The notes under the pieces are model-generated. The model was given only the letters and a program-made list of their open reading frames with translations, was not told the DNA's origin and made no database searches. A stretch of 32,091 bases of DNA from Paracoccaceae bacterium (GTDB taxonomy: Bacteria; Pseudomonadota; Alphaproteobacteria; Rhodobacterales; Rhodobacteraceae), in NCBI GenBank assembly GCA_009773055.1, contig WOUW01000018.1, positions 1-32,091 of the forward strand, in the 5' to 3' direction. Below are positions 8,234 to 19,180 of the stretch, in pieces. Numbering within the stretch: position 1 is the stretch's first letter; each line of letters begins with the position of its first letter. Position numbers and translations under genes: made by a program.

Positions 8234-9889
8234 ATGAGACTACGTTCAACCGCAACAGCCATGGCGCTTGCGCTCATGGCCACAGGCATCCCGGCCTGGG
8301 CAGACATCGAGGCGGCGAAAGCCTTTCTTGATGCCGAAATCGGAGAGCTTTCCTCGCTCGACCGCGCCGCGCAAGAGGCCGAGATGCAGTGGTTCATCGA
8401 CGCCGCAGCACCCTATGCAGGCATGGAGATCAAGGTCGTTTCGGAAACCATCGACACCCATGTCTACGAATCCACCGTGCTGGCCCCGGCGTTCACCGCG
8501 ATCACCGGCATCAAGGTGACGCATGACCTGATCGGCGAAGGCGACGTTGTCGAAAAACTGCAGACCCAAATGCAGACCAACGAGAACATTTACGACGCCT
8601 ATATCAACGACTCTGATCTCATCGGCACGCACTGGCGCTATCAGCAGGCCCGGAACCTGACCGACTGGATGGCAGGCGACGGCGCAGCGGTGACCAACCC
8701 CGGTCTGGACCTTGCCGACTTCATCGGCATTTCGTTCACCACCGGCCCGGACGGCAAGCTCTACCAGCTTCCCGACCAGCAGTTCGCGAACCTTTACTGG
8801 TTCCGCTACGACTGGTTCAACGACCAGAAGACCAAGGACGACTTCAAGGCCAAGTATGGCTACGACCTCGGCGTTCCGGTCAACTGGTCGGCCTACGAGG
8901 ACATCGCCGAGTTCTTCACCGGACGCGACATGTCCTATGCGGGCGGACCGGCAACCGGCGTCTATGGCAACATGGACTACGGCAAGAAGGACCCCTCGCT
9001 TGGCTGGCGCTACACCGATGCGTGGATGTCCATGGCTGGTATGGGCGATGTGGGCGAACCGAACGGCCTGCCGGTCGACGAATGGGGCGTGCGCGTTGAC
9101 GAAAACTCGCGTCCTGTCGGCTCCTGCGTGGCGCGTGGTGGTGCAACCAACGACGCGGCGGCGGTCTATGCCGTGACCAAGGCGATCGAGTGGCTGCAGA
9201 AGTACTCGCCGCCGGAAGCGCAAGGCATGACCTTCAGTGAAGCCGGTCCGGTTCCTGCCCAGGGCGGGATTGCCCAGCAGATGTTCTGGTATACCGCCTT
9301 CACCGCGGCTTCGGTTGTCGAAGGCACCCCGGTGATGAACGAGGACGGCACGCCGAAATGGCGCATGGCCCCCTCGCCGCACGGGGCTTACTGGCAGAAC
9401 GGCCAGAAGATCGGCTATCAGGACGCTGGCTCCTGGACGCTGATGAACTCGACCCCGGTGGACCGTGCGCAGGCCGCCTGGCTTTACGCACAGTTCGTGA
9501 CCTCGAAGACCGTGGACGTGAAGAAGCCGAAACTGGGCGGTCTGATCGAGTTCTACCGCTCACCCGCCCGCGTTCAGTGGTCGCCCACCGGCACCAATAT
9601 CCCGGACTATCCGAAGATGGCGCAGCTGTGGTGGCAGAACATCGGCGATGCCATGTCGGGCGACAAGACCCCGCAGGAAGCGCTGGATGCCCTCTGCGAA
9701 GAGCAGGAAAAGGTGCTTGAGCGGATCGAAAAGTCGGGCGTTCAGGGCGACATCGGCCCGAAGATGAACGAGCCGCAGGACCCGCAGGTCTGGCTTGACG
9801 CTCCCGGCGCGCCGGTGGCGAAGCTTGAAAACGAAGATCCGACGCCGGAAACCATCAGCTATGACGAGCTGATCAAGTCCTGGCAGTAA
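8234..9889 (+). CDS. glpV: Glycerol ABC importer periplasmic binding protein GlpV
   Basis: A 551-residue extracellular solute-binding protein (cluster B type). It begins with a signal peptide, MRLRSTATAMALALMATGIPAWA, with cleavage predicted before DIEAA. The body has the usual binding-protein texture (LAPAFTAITGIKVTHD, LQTQMQTNENIYDAYINDSD, GKLYQLPDQQ), and the protein is longer than most sugar-binding relatives. The frame stays open upstream, but ATG 8234 is chosen because it has GGGAGGA at 8222-8228 and starts the signal peptide exactly. It is the last gene of the importer; a strong hairpin follows at once. The longer leader before it and the strong ribosome site fit the high expression needed for a periplasmic component. 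Confidence 0.92.
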   Translation: MRLRSTATAMALALMATGIPAWADIEAAKAFLDAEIGELSSLDRAAQEAEMQWFIDAAAPYAGMEIKVVSETIDTHVYESTVLAPAFTAITGIKVTHDLIGEGDVVEKLQTQMQTNENIYDAYINDSDLIGTHWRYQQARNLTDWMAGDGAAVTNPGLDLADFIGISFTTGPDGKLYQLPDQQFANLYWFRYDWFNDQKTKDDFKAKYGYDLGVPVNWSAYEDIAEFFTGRDMSYAGGPATGVYGNMDYGKKDPSLGWRYTDAWMSMAGMGDVGEPNGLPVDEWGVRVDENSRPVGSCVARGGATNDAAAVYAVTKAIEWLQKYSPPEAQGMTFSEAGPVPAQGGIAQQMFWYTAFTAASVVEGTPVMNEDGTPKWRMAPSPHGAYWQNGQKIGYQDAGSWTLMNSTPVDRAQAAWLYAQFVTSKTVDVKKPKLGGLIEFYRSPARVQWSPTGTNIPDYPKMAQLWWQNIGDAMSGDKTPQEALDALCEEQEKVLERIEKSGVQGDIGPKMNEPQDPQVWLDAPGAPVAKLENEDPTPETISYDELIKSWQ

Positions 9890-9898
9890 GTGATGCGT

Positions 9899-9932
9899 GG
9901 CGCGGGCGGTGCCGAACGGTGCCGCCCGCGCC
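9899..9932 (+). terminator. GC-rich hairpin after glpV
   Basis: Arms GGCGCGGGCGG (9899-9909) and CCGCCCGCGCC (9922-9932) pair perfectly, and the inner bases pair further with G-U wobbles down to a small GAAC-type loop. It begins 10 nt after the glpV stop. No T-run follows directly; instead two AT-rich palindromes do. It may end or attenuate transcription, or stabilise the 3' end of the glpV message. Confidence 0.6.
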
Positions 9933-9976
9933 AAATTCCTTCGAAGGAATTTGCAGGAATTTTCGAAAATTCTTGC
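9932..9976. repeat. Two tandem TTCGAA-centred palindromes
   Basis: AAATTCCTTCGAAGGAATTT (9933-9952, extended by one C-G pair on each side) is a perfect palindrome. Four nt later GAATTTTCGAAAATTC (9957-9972) is another, extended by three pairs and one wobble to 9953-9976. They lie between the glpV hairpin and glpK and are sharply AT-rich against the GC-rich background. They could form successive RNA hairpins or bind a dimeric protein. Confidence 0.6.
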
Positions 9977-10103
9977 TCCCGGCTGCTGGTGTCCGGCACC
10001 ATCCTACCGTTAAGATTTCCTAAACGTCCGCAGTCAACCCATTGAAATCGTTCAGTCCGATTCCCTGCCCGCGCGTGGGCACCTTCCTCGCAGGCCCGAC
10101 CAA

Positions 10104-11596
<1,493 letters not shown>

Positions 11597-11600
<4 letters not shown>

Positions 11601-12724
11601 CCCCCTTCGGGATCACCGCACCCGGTCGCATCCTCTTTGGCCGAGGTGAGGCAGCGAAGGCTCCCGGTCTGATCCGGGGCTACGGGTTGAGAGGGATTGT
11701 CGTCCATGGCACCAACCCGGCGCGCGCCGCCTGGCTGCTGGAAGCACTTGGTCCCGGGGTCCTCGCCCAGCCCTGTGCAGGGGAACCAACGCTGGCCGAC
11801 CTTGAAACTGCCCTGACCGCCGCGCGCGCTCACCGCCCGGACTGGGTCGTGGCCATCGGCGGCGGCGCGGCGCTTGACCTTGGCAAGGCGCTGGCCGCGT
11901 TGATCCCGGCACCGGACGGGCCAATGGAATACTTGGAAGTCGTCGGCAAAGGCCAGCCCCTGATAGCCGTCCCCTTGCCTTTCATCGCGCTGCCGACCAC
12001 CGCGGGAACCGGGGCGGAGGTCACCAAGAACGCGGTCATCGGCCTGCCGGAGCTTGGCCGCAAGGTCTCCCTCCGCGACGACCGGATGGTCGCGAGGCTG
12101 GCCATCGTCGATCCCGGCCTGACGGATGGTTGCCCAAAAGCGGTGACGCTGGCCTCGGGGCTTGATGCGGTGACCCAGGTGATCGAGCCCTTCGTCTCGG
12201 TCAAGGCGACGCCCTACACCGACGCCCTGACGCGGCCGGCGATTGGCAAGGGACTGCGGGCGCTGATGCGGCTGATGCAGGGCGAAGACCCGGAAGCGCG
12301 GGATCACATGGCCTGGGTCAGCCTGTGCGGCGGGTTGGCGCTGGCGAATGCCGGGTTGGGTGCAGTGCACGGGCTCGCGGGCGTGATCGGCGGCATGACG
12401 GGTGCTGCGCATGGTGTGATTTGCGGGACGCTGCTCGGTCCGGTTCTGGCGGCAAACCGTTCAGCTGCGACCAGCGTGGCACGAGACCGGCTGGACGAGG
12501 TTTGCGCGATCCTGGCCGAAGGCCTGGGCTGTGCTCCGATGGAAGCGCCTGCGGCCCTGCAGCTTTGGGCACGGGGCGAGGGCTTGCCGGACCTCGCAGC
12601 GCTGGGCGTGCGGGCTGCTGACCACGACCGGATCGCCGAGGCCGCGCTGGAGGCCTCGTCGATGAAAGGCAATCCGGTCAGGTTAGGCGCGGCAACCCTT
12701 GTGGCTGTCCTGCGGTCAGCCTGA
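11597..12724 (+). CDS. Iron-type alcohol dehydrogenase, altered metal site
   Basis: A 375-residue member of the iron-containing (group III) alcohol dehydrogenase superfamily, which includes maleylacetate reductase, FucO and glycerol dehydrogenase. The nucleotide-binding [11 protein letters not shown] is at 88-98 and [11 protein letters not shown] at 133-143. Metal ligands by alignment with FucO are Asp190, then Gln194 where FucO has His, then His258 and His272. The position of FucO's further active-site His (HGMAH) is Gly262. It may use another metal or chemistry. Overlap with glpK by 4 nt suggests co-translation and a role with glycerol or a related alcohol or aldehyde, but the substrate is unknown. 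Confidence 0.8.
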
Positions 12725-12809
12725 CGGCACCAGAACAGATAGCACGCCCGACGGTAAAATTCTGCCGCTTGATGCCGATCAACGCGGCCTGTTCGCTGTT
12801 GTGCCACAG

Positions 12810-12827
12810 AAGGATTCGGCAATCCTT
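12810..12827 (+). promoter_or_regulatory. Hairpin abutting the ribosome site of the 58-residue gene
   Basis: AAGGATT (12810-12816) and AATCCTT (12821-12827) form a perfect 7-bp stem with loop CGGC. The Shine-Dalgarno GGAGG (12828-12832) starts at the next base. The hairpin could act on translation of the small gene, or end read-through from the dehydrogenase 85 nt upstream. Confidence 0.4.
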
Positions 12828-12839
12828 GGAGGCATACCG

Positions 12840-13016
12840 ATGCTGCGCTTGATGATGATACTCTATTCGATGATCGCAACTGCGATGGCGGGAACCGCGG
12901 TGATCGCCGTGCTTTCGATGGGCTATGTCAATCTCTGGCCCATCCTGATCGCCGCGGCTCTTGGGGCTGCGCTGGCCGTGCCAATTTCATGGGCAGTGGC
13001 CCGGCAGATCGACTAG
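12840..13016 (+). CDS. Small two-helix membrane protein (58 aa)
   Basis: The protein MLRLMMILYSMIATAMAGTA... has two hydrophobic helices (about 5-27 and 32-53) separated by GYVNLWP, and ends VARQID. A clear GGAGG 7 nt before ATG 12840 decides the start; the frame is open further upstream but without a ribosome site. Similar ~60-residue proteins occur widely in Rhodobacterales and, as I recall, are often labelled 'CTP synthetase'. That name cannot be right: the real PyrG has over 500 residues with synthetase and glutaminase domains. Function is unknown. It converges with the esterase gene, the stop codons being one base apart. Confidence 0.72.
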   Translation: MLRLMMILYSMIATAMAGTAVIAVLSMGYVNLWPILIAAALGAALAVPISWAVARQID

Positions 13017-13017
13017 G

Positions 13018-13788
13018 TCAGGCTTCCAGGAAGACCCGGACCGTCTCTTCGAACTCCCTCGGTTTTTCCGCGTGCAGCCAATGGCCCGCGTCGGGGATCC
13101 TGGCGAACCGGGACTTCGGAAAGAGTGCCCGGATCGTTTCGCGGTGTTCTGGACGAACATACGAGCTTTCCGCGCCGGTCAGGAACAGGGCGGGCCGCGG
13201 GAACTGGCCGTCGGTGCCCGGCCAGCCGACGATCGTCGGCATCTCTGTCTCCAGCACGGGAAGGTTCAGCTTCCAGCGCGGCGGGTGCTGGCGCATGTCC
13301 AGCGACTGCAGGAAGAAGGCGCGCAGGCTGGGGTCGTCGATCCGCAGGGCCAGCGCGGCATCCGCCTCCGCCCGCGTGGTGATGCTGGCAAGGTCGAGGC
13401 TGGCCATTGCCTGCGCATTGCTGGTCTGGTCATGGGTATAGGCGACCGGGGCGATGTCGGCCACGACCAGCCGGCCGATCAGGTCGGGCCTGGTCAGTGC
13501 CAGTTGCATCGCGGCCTTGCCGCCCATCGAGTGCCCCAGAAGATCGACCGGCGCCCCGAGACTTTCGATCACCTCGGCGAGGTCGGCGGCCATTTCGGGA
13601 TAGGATTGGGTCGGGAAGCGGGGGCTCTCTCCATGGTTGCGCATGTCGACGGCCACCACGTCCCGCCGGTCCGCAAGGCGGCGCGCGATCACCCCCCAGT
13701 TCCGGCCCGAGCCATAGAGGCCGTGGGCGATGACGAGGGTCGGGGCCTCGGGTGCGGCGCTGGCGGGGTGGCGGATTGTGGCAAGCAT
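13018..13788 (-). CDS. Alpha/beta-hydrolase, YbfF-like esterase
   Basis: A 256-residue alpha/beta-hydrolase close in pattern to E. coli YbfF. The oxyanion-region HGLYGSGRNWGVIARRL begins at residue 22, VDMRNHGESPR is at about 48-57, and the nucleophile elbow GHSMGG is at 85-90 (Ser87). The pattern continues with VVADIAPVAY, PTIVGWPG and the catalytic-His segment AGHWLHAEKP near the C-terminus. YbfF hydrolyses short acyl esters and palmitoyl-CoA-type thioesters in vitro; the substrate here is unknown. No signal peptide, so cytosolic. The frame is open far upstream, but homology begins at MLATIRHP, so ATG 13788 is preferred; its ribosome site is weak (AAGAAAA). It is divergent from the next gene. 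Confidence 0.82.
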   Translation of the reverse strand: MLATIRHPASAAPEAPTLVIAHGLYGSGRNWGVIARRLADRRDVVAVDMRNHGESPRFPTQSYPEMAADLAEVIESLGAPVDLLGHSMGGKAAMQLALTRPDLIGRLVVADIAPVAYTHDQTSNAQAMASLDLASITTRAEADAALALRIDDPSLRAFFLQSLDMRQHPPRWKLNLPVLETEMPTIVGWPGTDGQFPRPALFLTGAESSYVRPEHRETIRALFPKSRFARIPDAGHWLHAEKPREFEETVRVFLEA

Positions 13789-13898
13789 GAGTTTTCTTAG
13801 CGAAATCGAGAGCTTCAGGCCAGCGCCGTCGACCTTGGGCGGTTGATCATCCCGGCAATCGCAACTAGGTTCGGCACCGGGTCTCGGAGGGTGGCAAG

Positions 13899-14270
13899 AT
13901 GAGTGCTGTGACGATCCAGCAAATGGCGGATCGGGTGGCGCAGCTTCTGGAAGAGAGGCTGGGACTTGGCGGGCGCGGCCTTTCGGCCAAGATGAAGCGT
14001 GCTGGGCGGACGCTGCCGCGCAAGGTGCGGGACGCAGGACGGCTGCTGGCCGCCTCGGCGCAGAAAGCACAGAATCCGAAGCTTCTGGGGCAGATCGACA
14101 TGGGCGAGGTGACCGAGGCCTATGATGTCTGCCTGAAACATCTCATCGCGATCGACCCGGTCGGACGCAGGCGGGACTACTTTGCCGGGATGATCGGCTC
14201 GGTCGGGTTTGGTGTTCTGGTGCTGGCCATGGCGATTGCGGGCTTCCTGGCCTGGCGCGGGTATTTCTGA
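13899..14270 (+). CDS. Hypothetical protein with one C-terminal membrane helix
   Basis: A 123-residue protein. The first ~90 residues are basic and helical (EERLGLGGRGLSAKMKRAGR, TLPRKVRDAGRLLAASAQKA) with no signal peptide. A single hydrophobic helix at about 97-117 (MIGSVGFGVLVLAMAIAGFL) ends just before the C-terminus, suggesting a tail-anchored inner-membrane protein with a cytoplasmic domain. GGAGGG lies about 8 nt before ATG 13899. It is divergent from the esterase and convergent with the DUF817 gene. I do not recognise a named family. Confidence 0.65.
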   Translation: MSAVTIQQMADRVAQLLEERLGLGGRGLSAKMKRAGRTLPRKVRDAGRLLAASAQKAQNPKLLGQIDMGEVTEAYDVCLKHLIAIDPVGRRRDYFAGMIGSVGFGVLVLAMAIAGFLAWRGYF

Positions 14271-14275
14271 CTACC

Positions 14276-14291
14276 TGCCCGCACGCGGGCA
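14276..14291. terminator. Short GC hairpin between convergent genes
   Basis: TGCCCGC (14276-14282) and GCGGGCA (14285-14291) are perfect inverted repeats with two bases between them. It sits 5 nt after one stop and about 40 nt from the convergent gene's stop. No T-run follows on either strand, so terminator function is only suggested by position. Confidence 0.35.
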
Positions 14292-14333
14292 CCGCTGCGA
14301 CCGCAACTGAATCAATAGCTTGGCTGTGGACGT

Positions 14334-15206
14334 TTACATTCTGGTGACCATGACACCGGCCTGGCCGCCCTGCAGCGGCCCTGACGACAGCGCCCTTCTG
14401 GTGACCAGCGTCACGGTCACGAAGGCCACGTAGAGCAGGAGATACCAGGAGCCGAGCTTGGCAAGGCTCACCGTCTCGCCCGGGACCTGACCGGAGTAGA
14501 TCCAGGTTCCGGTGGCGGTGCCGACGTTCTCGGCCACCCACAGAGCCAGTGCCGACAGGAAGGCCGCGACGGGCAGCGGCATCCACCAGTGCCGGTCATG
14601 GATGCGGAACCAGATCCTTGTGCGCCCGTAAAGCACGACGGTTGCCACGAACAGGACCAGCCGGATGTCGGGCAGGAAGTGGTGCGCGAAGTAGTTGACG
14701 TAGATCGCCACGGCCAGCGCGACGGTCAGCGGGAAGCTGGGGTAGGGCGCAAAGCGCATGTCAAAGACGCGGATCACGCGGGCCATGTAGCTGCCGACGG
14801 CGGCATACATGAAGCCCGAGAAGAGGGGCACGCCCATCAGCTTGAAGATCCCGGGCTCGGGGTAGGCCCAGGAGCCTGCGTGGACCTTGAACCACTCCAT
14901 CGCGGTGCCGGTGAGGTGGAAGAGAAGGATGACGCGGGCTTCCTCCCAGGTTTCGAGTTTCGTCGCAAGGAACAGGACCTGCGTGGCGATGGCGAGGACG
15001 AAAAGCGCGTCGTAGCGGTGGAGGGGCCAGTCGGGCTGCCAGACGGCCTTGCTGCCGATGATGGCGAGGAGGAGGAGGCCACCGAAAAGGCAGGCCCAGC
15101 CCTGTTTCAGGATGAACATCACCAGTTCGGCCACAGCGAAGGGGAGCCTAGCGCGGGCCCAGTCGCCCATGCGGTGTTCGAGGGAACGGGTGTCGGGGGT
15201 CGTCAT
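14334..15206 (-). CDS. DUF817 family integral membrane protein
   Basis: A 290-residue polytopic membrane protein matching the DUF817 (YoaT) family. Its hallmarks are FILKQGWACLFGGLLLLAII, ATKLETWEEARVILLFHLTG, TAMEWFKVHAGSWAYPEPGI and GVPLFSGFMYAAVGSYMARV, then RVFDMRF and YVNYFAHHFLPDIR. About eight membrane helices are apparent. Its biochemical role is unknown. The frame is open upstream, but ATG 15206 has AGGAA about 7 nt before it and begins MTTPDTRSLE. It is convergent with the tail-anchored protein gene and leaves a 494 nt non-coding stretch upstream. Confidence 0.8.
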   Translation of the reverse strand: MTTPDTRSLEHRMGDWARARLPFAVAELVMFILKQGWACLFGGLLLLAIIGSKAVWQPDWPLHRYDALFVLAIATQVLFLATKLETWEEARVILLFHLTGTAMEWFKVHAGSWAYPEPGIFKLMGVPLFSGFMYAAVGSYMARVIRVFDMRFAPYPSFPLTVALAVAIYVNYFAHHFLPDIRLVLFVATVVLYGRTRIWFRIHDRHWWMPLPVAAFLSALALWVAENVGTATGTWIYSGQVPGETVSLAKLGSWYLLLYVAFVTVTLVTRRALSSGPLQGGQAGVMVTRM

Positions 15207-15700
15207 GCAAGTTCCTGCGGGCCGGGGTTGCAGGATGTGACCGGGGGCAGGGGTGGGCGTCAAGGTGGGGGATCGCGACGGGGCAGTGGGACACGGGTCG
15301 CGAAGGGAGAACAGTGGATTTCGGAGTCACAGGAGGCGGGAGCCGAACGGATATTCAACCGTTTGGGAACGCTGGGTTAATCTCGCCACTCGTCGGGAAA
15401 TCGGGGGCCTTCAATCCGTCATCCTTGCGTCTCTACGCGCGTCTTGGTTCCGAGGCGTTAACCTTGCGGGACGAATCGGGCATGGTGGCTGATGGCCTGC
15501 ATTGGACCAATGTCATATGCGCCTTATGCAAAAAGACGCGACCCGATGCATGTCTTCACGCGCCAAAGCCAAGCTGGCGGATTGAATGCTGCGACGAGCG
15601 CGGTCTTCCGGATTGATCGGCCATGACACTAGTGAAATTGGCAAAAATTTGGTAGCCTTCCAAGGCAAACGGCGCCTTCGCCTTCTGGAGGGAGACGACA
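15207..15700. other. 494 nt without a convincing gene
   Basis: This stretch separates the divergent DUF817 and 226-residue protein genes. It becomes steadily more AT-rich to the right (for example GTGAAATTGGCAAAAATTTGG near 15631-15651). A plus frame of 100 codons (15314-15616) lacks a ribosome site and family features. I find no tRNA cloverleaf, tmRNA or repeat. It presumably carries the promoters of both flanking genes, but I cannot point to clear -35/-10 boxes. Confidence 0.5.
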
Positions 15701-16381
15701 TTGAGTGACCAACCACCCATTGTGGATTTCAGTACGCCTTGGTCGAACCTGACGGCATTGCAAGCTCAGCGGCAGATGGTGCAATCGGTCGCGAACGATA
15801 TCAGAAGCAGTCTTCGGGATGTGGATCGCTACGAAGGCGAAGCCATCAATGCTGCAAACATGGCAGCGGTCTGGGCTGCGACCCTGATGGTTTGCGACAT
15901 TGTGAGGATCGGGCTGTCTGCAGCCGACAAGAAAGCGGCTTTGGCCTTTTCGACGCAGGATCGGGCAATCCAGTCTGCAAACCGGGTCCTGAAATTGTTT
16001 GGCTCAGGCGGCATAGCCACGAAGGCCAGCCTGATGAAGTCGATCGGGCCAGAACTGGAAGGCGCTGCGAAAGCAACCGATACGCTGCGGAAAGTGGCGG
16101 GAGAACTGAAAAAGTTGAAGGTTCCGACGACCAACGGGCCGGTTCCGGTAAAGATCCCCAAGGAGGCCAGTCTTCTGGTCGACCTGGGGCTGGCCATGGC
16201 AGAGGATACGATTCTTTTGCTCCAGGCAGGCAACATGCAGCGCCAAGCCAGCGTGACTGCCGCACAAAGCCGGATGCAGATGCGCCAGAACCTGCAGAAG
16301 GTACTGAATCGGATCATGCTGATCGATGGCGAAATCACCCGAGAATTTGAACGCCTTAGACGCATTGGGAATACGGCCTGA
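15701..16381 (+). CDS. Hypothetical helical protein (226 aa)
   Basis: A 226-residue, mostly helical protein that I do not recognise. The start is TTG at 15701, supported by a strong GGAGGGAG at 15687-15694, 6 nt upstream. No signal peptide is seen. Residues about 46-75 are alanine-rich and weakly hydrophobic (AANMAAVWAATLMVCDIVRI). The C-terminal 60 residues (NMQRQASVTAAQSRMQMRQN then LQKVLNRIMLIDGEITREFE) look like a coiled coil. Codon use is visibly less GC-rich at third positions than in the glycerol or nucleoside genes, which fits recent acquisition or weak selection. It lies about 180 nt before the porin gene on the same strand; a shared transcript is possible but not shown. Confidence 0.65.
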   Translation: MSDQPPIVDFSTPWSNLTALQAQRQMVQSVANDIRSSLRDVDRYEGEAINAANMAAVWAATLMVCDIVRIGLSAADKKAALAFSTQDRAIQSANRVLKLFGSGGIATKASLMKSIGPELEGAAKATDTLRKVAGELKKLKVPTTNGPVPVKIPKEASLLVDLGLAMAEDTILLLQAGNMQRQASVTAAQSRMQMRQNLQKVLNRIMLIDGEITREFERLRRIGNTA

Positions 16382-16562
16382 CAATTTCACTGCTGCGCCC
16401 GTTTCTGTGCGGCACCCGTCAAACCTGGAAGAGTGCTCGCGCAAGCGATGATGCGACGCGGCAACAGCGACCGAAGCCTTGACGGAGCCGGATGCGGTCT
16501 CGTTGAACAAATTAGAGAGCTGTGTTTCGCTTTACGCAGGATTTCTTGCGTGGAGACAGCAA

Positions 16563-17633
16563 ATGCGCGCTGGAATTGCTTTGATGACCTTTGCCGGTTT
16601 CACTGGCTCTGCCGCGATGGCACAGGACGCGGTGACCTACAGTTACGACGGCCGGATCGGTTTTGGGTATTTGAGCGAGAGGACCGTTGGCATTGGGGGA
16701 TTTGGCTTTCAATACAAGGGTCCGGTCCTTCGAGCGGACGCGACAGGACGTATTGAGTTCGAGGTCCTTGATCCACTGCGATTGGGCGCCATTGCCCGAG
16801 TAAGGTGGCAGCTGGGCAATTCGTCGAACTATGATCGTGTGCGACCAGGGGGCGTCATCGCTGGTGGAAGCAGCGAATTTGGCGGCACAGAGGTTGACGT
16901 GGCTGTCTATGCCGGGACGCCGATGATCACCCTGAGTTATGGGGACATGGAAAGCGCGTTTGACCTGGCAACGCGTGAGGTCGGTCAGGGCGGATCACTG
17001 ATCGATGGTGGGAATGCCGTCTGGATGAGCATCGGTGATGGCGCCGGAAGTGCCGGCTATCGTGGAGAGCTTGGCAGCGGGCCGGGACAGGCGCCGAATT
17101 TCCGGACCCTTCGGGCCGACATCACTCTTGGGGATTTCACGCTGTCGGCGTCCAAATCCGAGGCGACAGGAAATTTTGGCTCTGCCTACGACAGCGAAGC
17201 CGCTGGGTTGACGTGGAGCCGCGATTTTGGAGACGCTGCCGTGTTTGCGGGTGCAGGTTACGACAAGGGTCGCGACGACAGGTTTAATTCCCTGAGCCTC
17301 GGGGCAACCTACAACGGCGTCAACATCATCCTTAGCCGTATACACCGCACACCGTTGGTCATCAGAAACGCGGAACAGGCCGCCTATGAAATCACTTACA
17401 TTGGCCAGTCGATCTCGTATGACTTTGGGCCTGTTGAAGTTGGCCTTGCACGATCAAAGCAAACGTCGCCGGTGTCCACAGTCAACCTCTTCAAGGGCGA
17501 CGGCCGGGCGATCTGGGCGTCGTGGGACGCCGGAGAGAATGTGAGTGTCGACGTCGAATGGTCGGAAAGCGACTATTCGGGCGGCGGAGAAGATACTCGC
17601 AAGGCAAGCCTTGCCGTCGCGATGTCTTTCTGA
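16563..17633 (+). CDS. Outer-membrane porin
   Basis: A 356-residue porin of the alphaproteobacterial type. It opens with a signal peptide MRAGIALMTFAGFTGSAAMA, cleaved before QDAVTYSYDG. The mature part alternates amphipathic strands with Gly/Asp-rich turns (RIGFGYLSERTVGIGGFGFQ, VDVAVYAGTPMITLSYGDME, AVFAGAGYDKGRDDRFNSLS) and ends in the outer-membrane assembly signal LAVAMSF with terminal Phe. About 16 strands would fit its length. The frame is open from 16479, but ATG 16563 has GGAG 7 nt upstream and starts the signal peptide. Third positions are less GC-biased than in most of the window, as in the gene before it. Solute preference cannot be told from sequence. Confidence 0.85.
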   Translation: MRAGIALMTFAGFTGSAAMAQDAVTYSYDGRIGFGYLSERTVGIGGFGFQYKGPVLRADATGRIEFEVLDPLRLGAIARVRWQLGNSSNYDRVRPGGVIAGGSSEFGGTEVDVAVYAGTPMITLSYGDMESAFDLATREVGQGGSLIDGGNAVWMSIGDGAGSAGYRGELGSGPGQAPNFRTLRADITLGDFTLSASKSEATGNFGSAYDSEAAGLTWSRDFGDAAVFAGAGYDKGRDDRFNSLSLGATYNGVNIILSRIHRTPLVIRNAEQAAYEITYIGQSISYDFGPVEVGLARSKQTSPVSTVNLFKGDGRAIWASWDAGENVSVDVEWSESDYSGGGEDTRKASLAVAMSF

Positions 17634-17696
17634 GGCCGTTTGTGGAATGGTCGCAAGGCGCGCGTGAGCGCACCCTGCCGGGATGGATTGTCGGGC

Positions 17697-18972
<1,276 letters not shown>

Positions 18973-19180
18973 GGCGGGTCCTCATGGCAGTGATGGTTCC
19001 GGAGTATGTAGACCACGCACCGGGGTCGGGAAAGGCATTTAAGCGACGAGATATGACGCGGGCGCGAAATGTCGAGGCCGCACGGAAACCAGGGTGACAT
19101 AGAGGAAACGGTGCTGCAGGGCTTGAGTTTGCCGGAACGGGCGGCCAAGACTGTCGGGGCAGATGGGGATGGCACGGCGC

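Noticed and set aside
10065-10080. GCCCGCGCGTGGGC before glpK as a hairpin or operator
   Set aside because: Only four-base arms of pure G/C, common by chance in DNA of this composition.
15300-15420. A possible tRNA or tRNA remnant
   Set aside because: Scattered tRNA-like words occur (GGAGTCAC, GGGAGCCGAAC), but no acceptor stem, anticodon arm and T-arm can be placed together.
15314-15616. A 100-codon plus-strand frame in the gap before the 226-residue gene
   Set aside because: No ribosome site, no recognisable features and odd composition; more likely chance in non-coding DNA.
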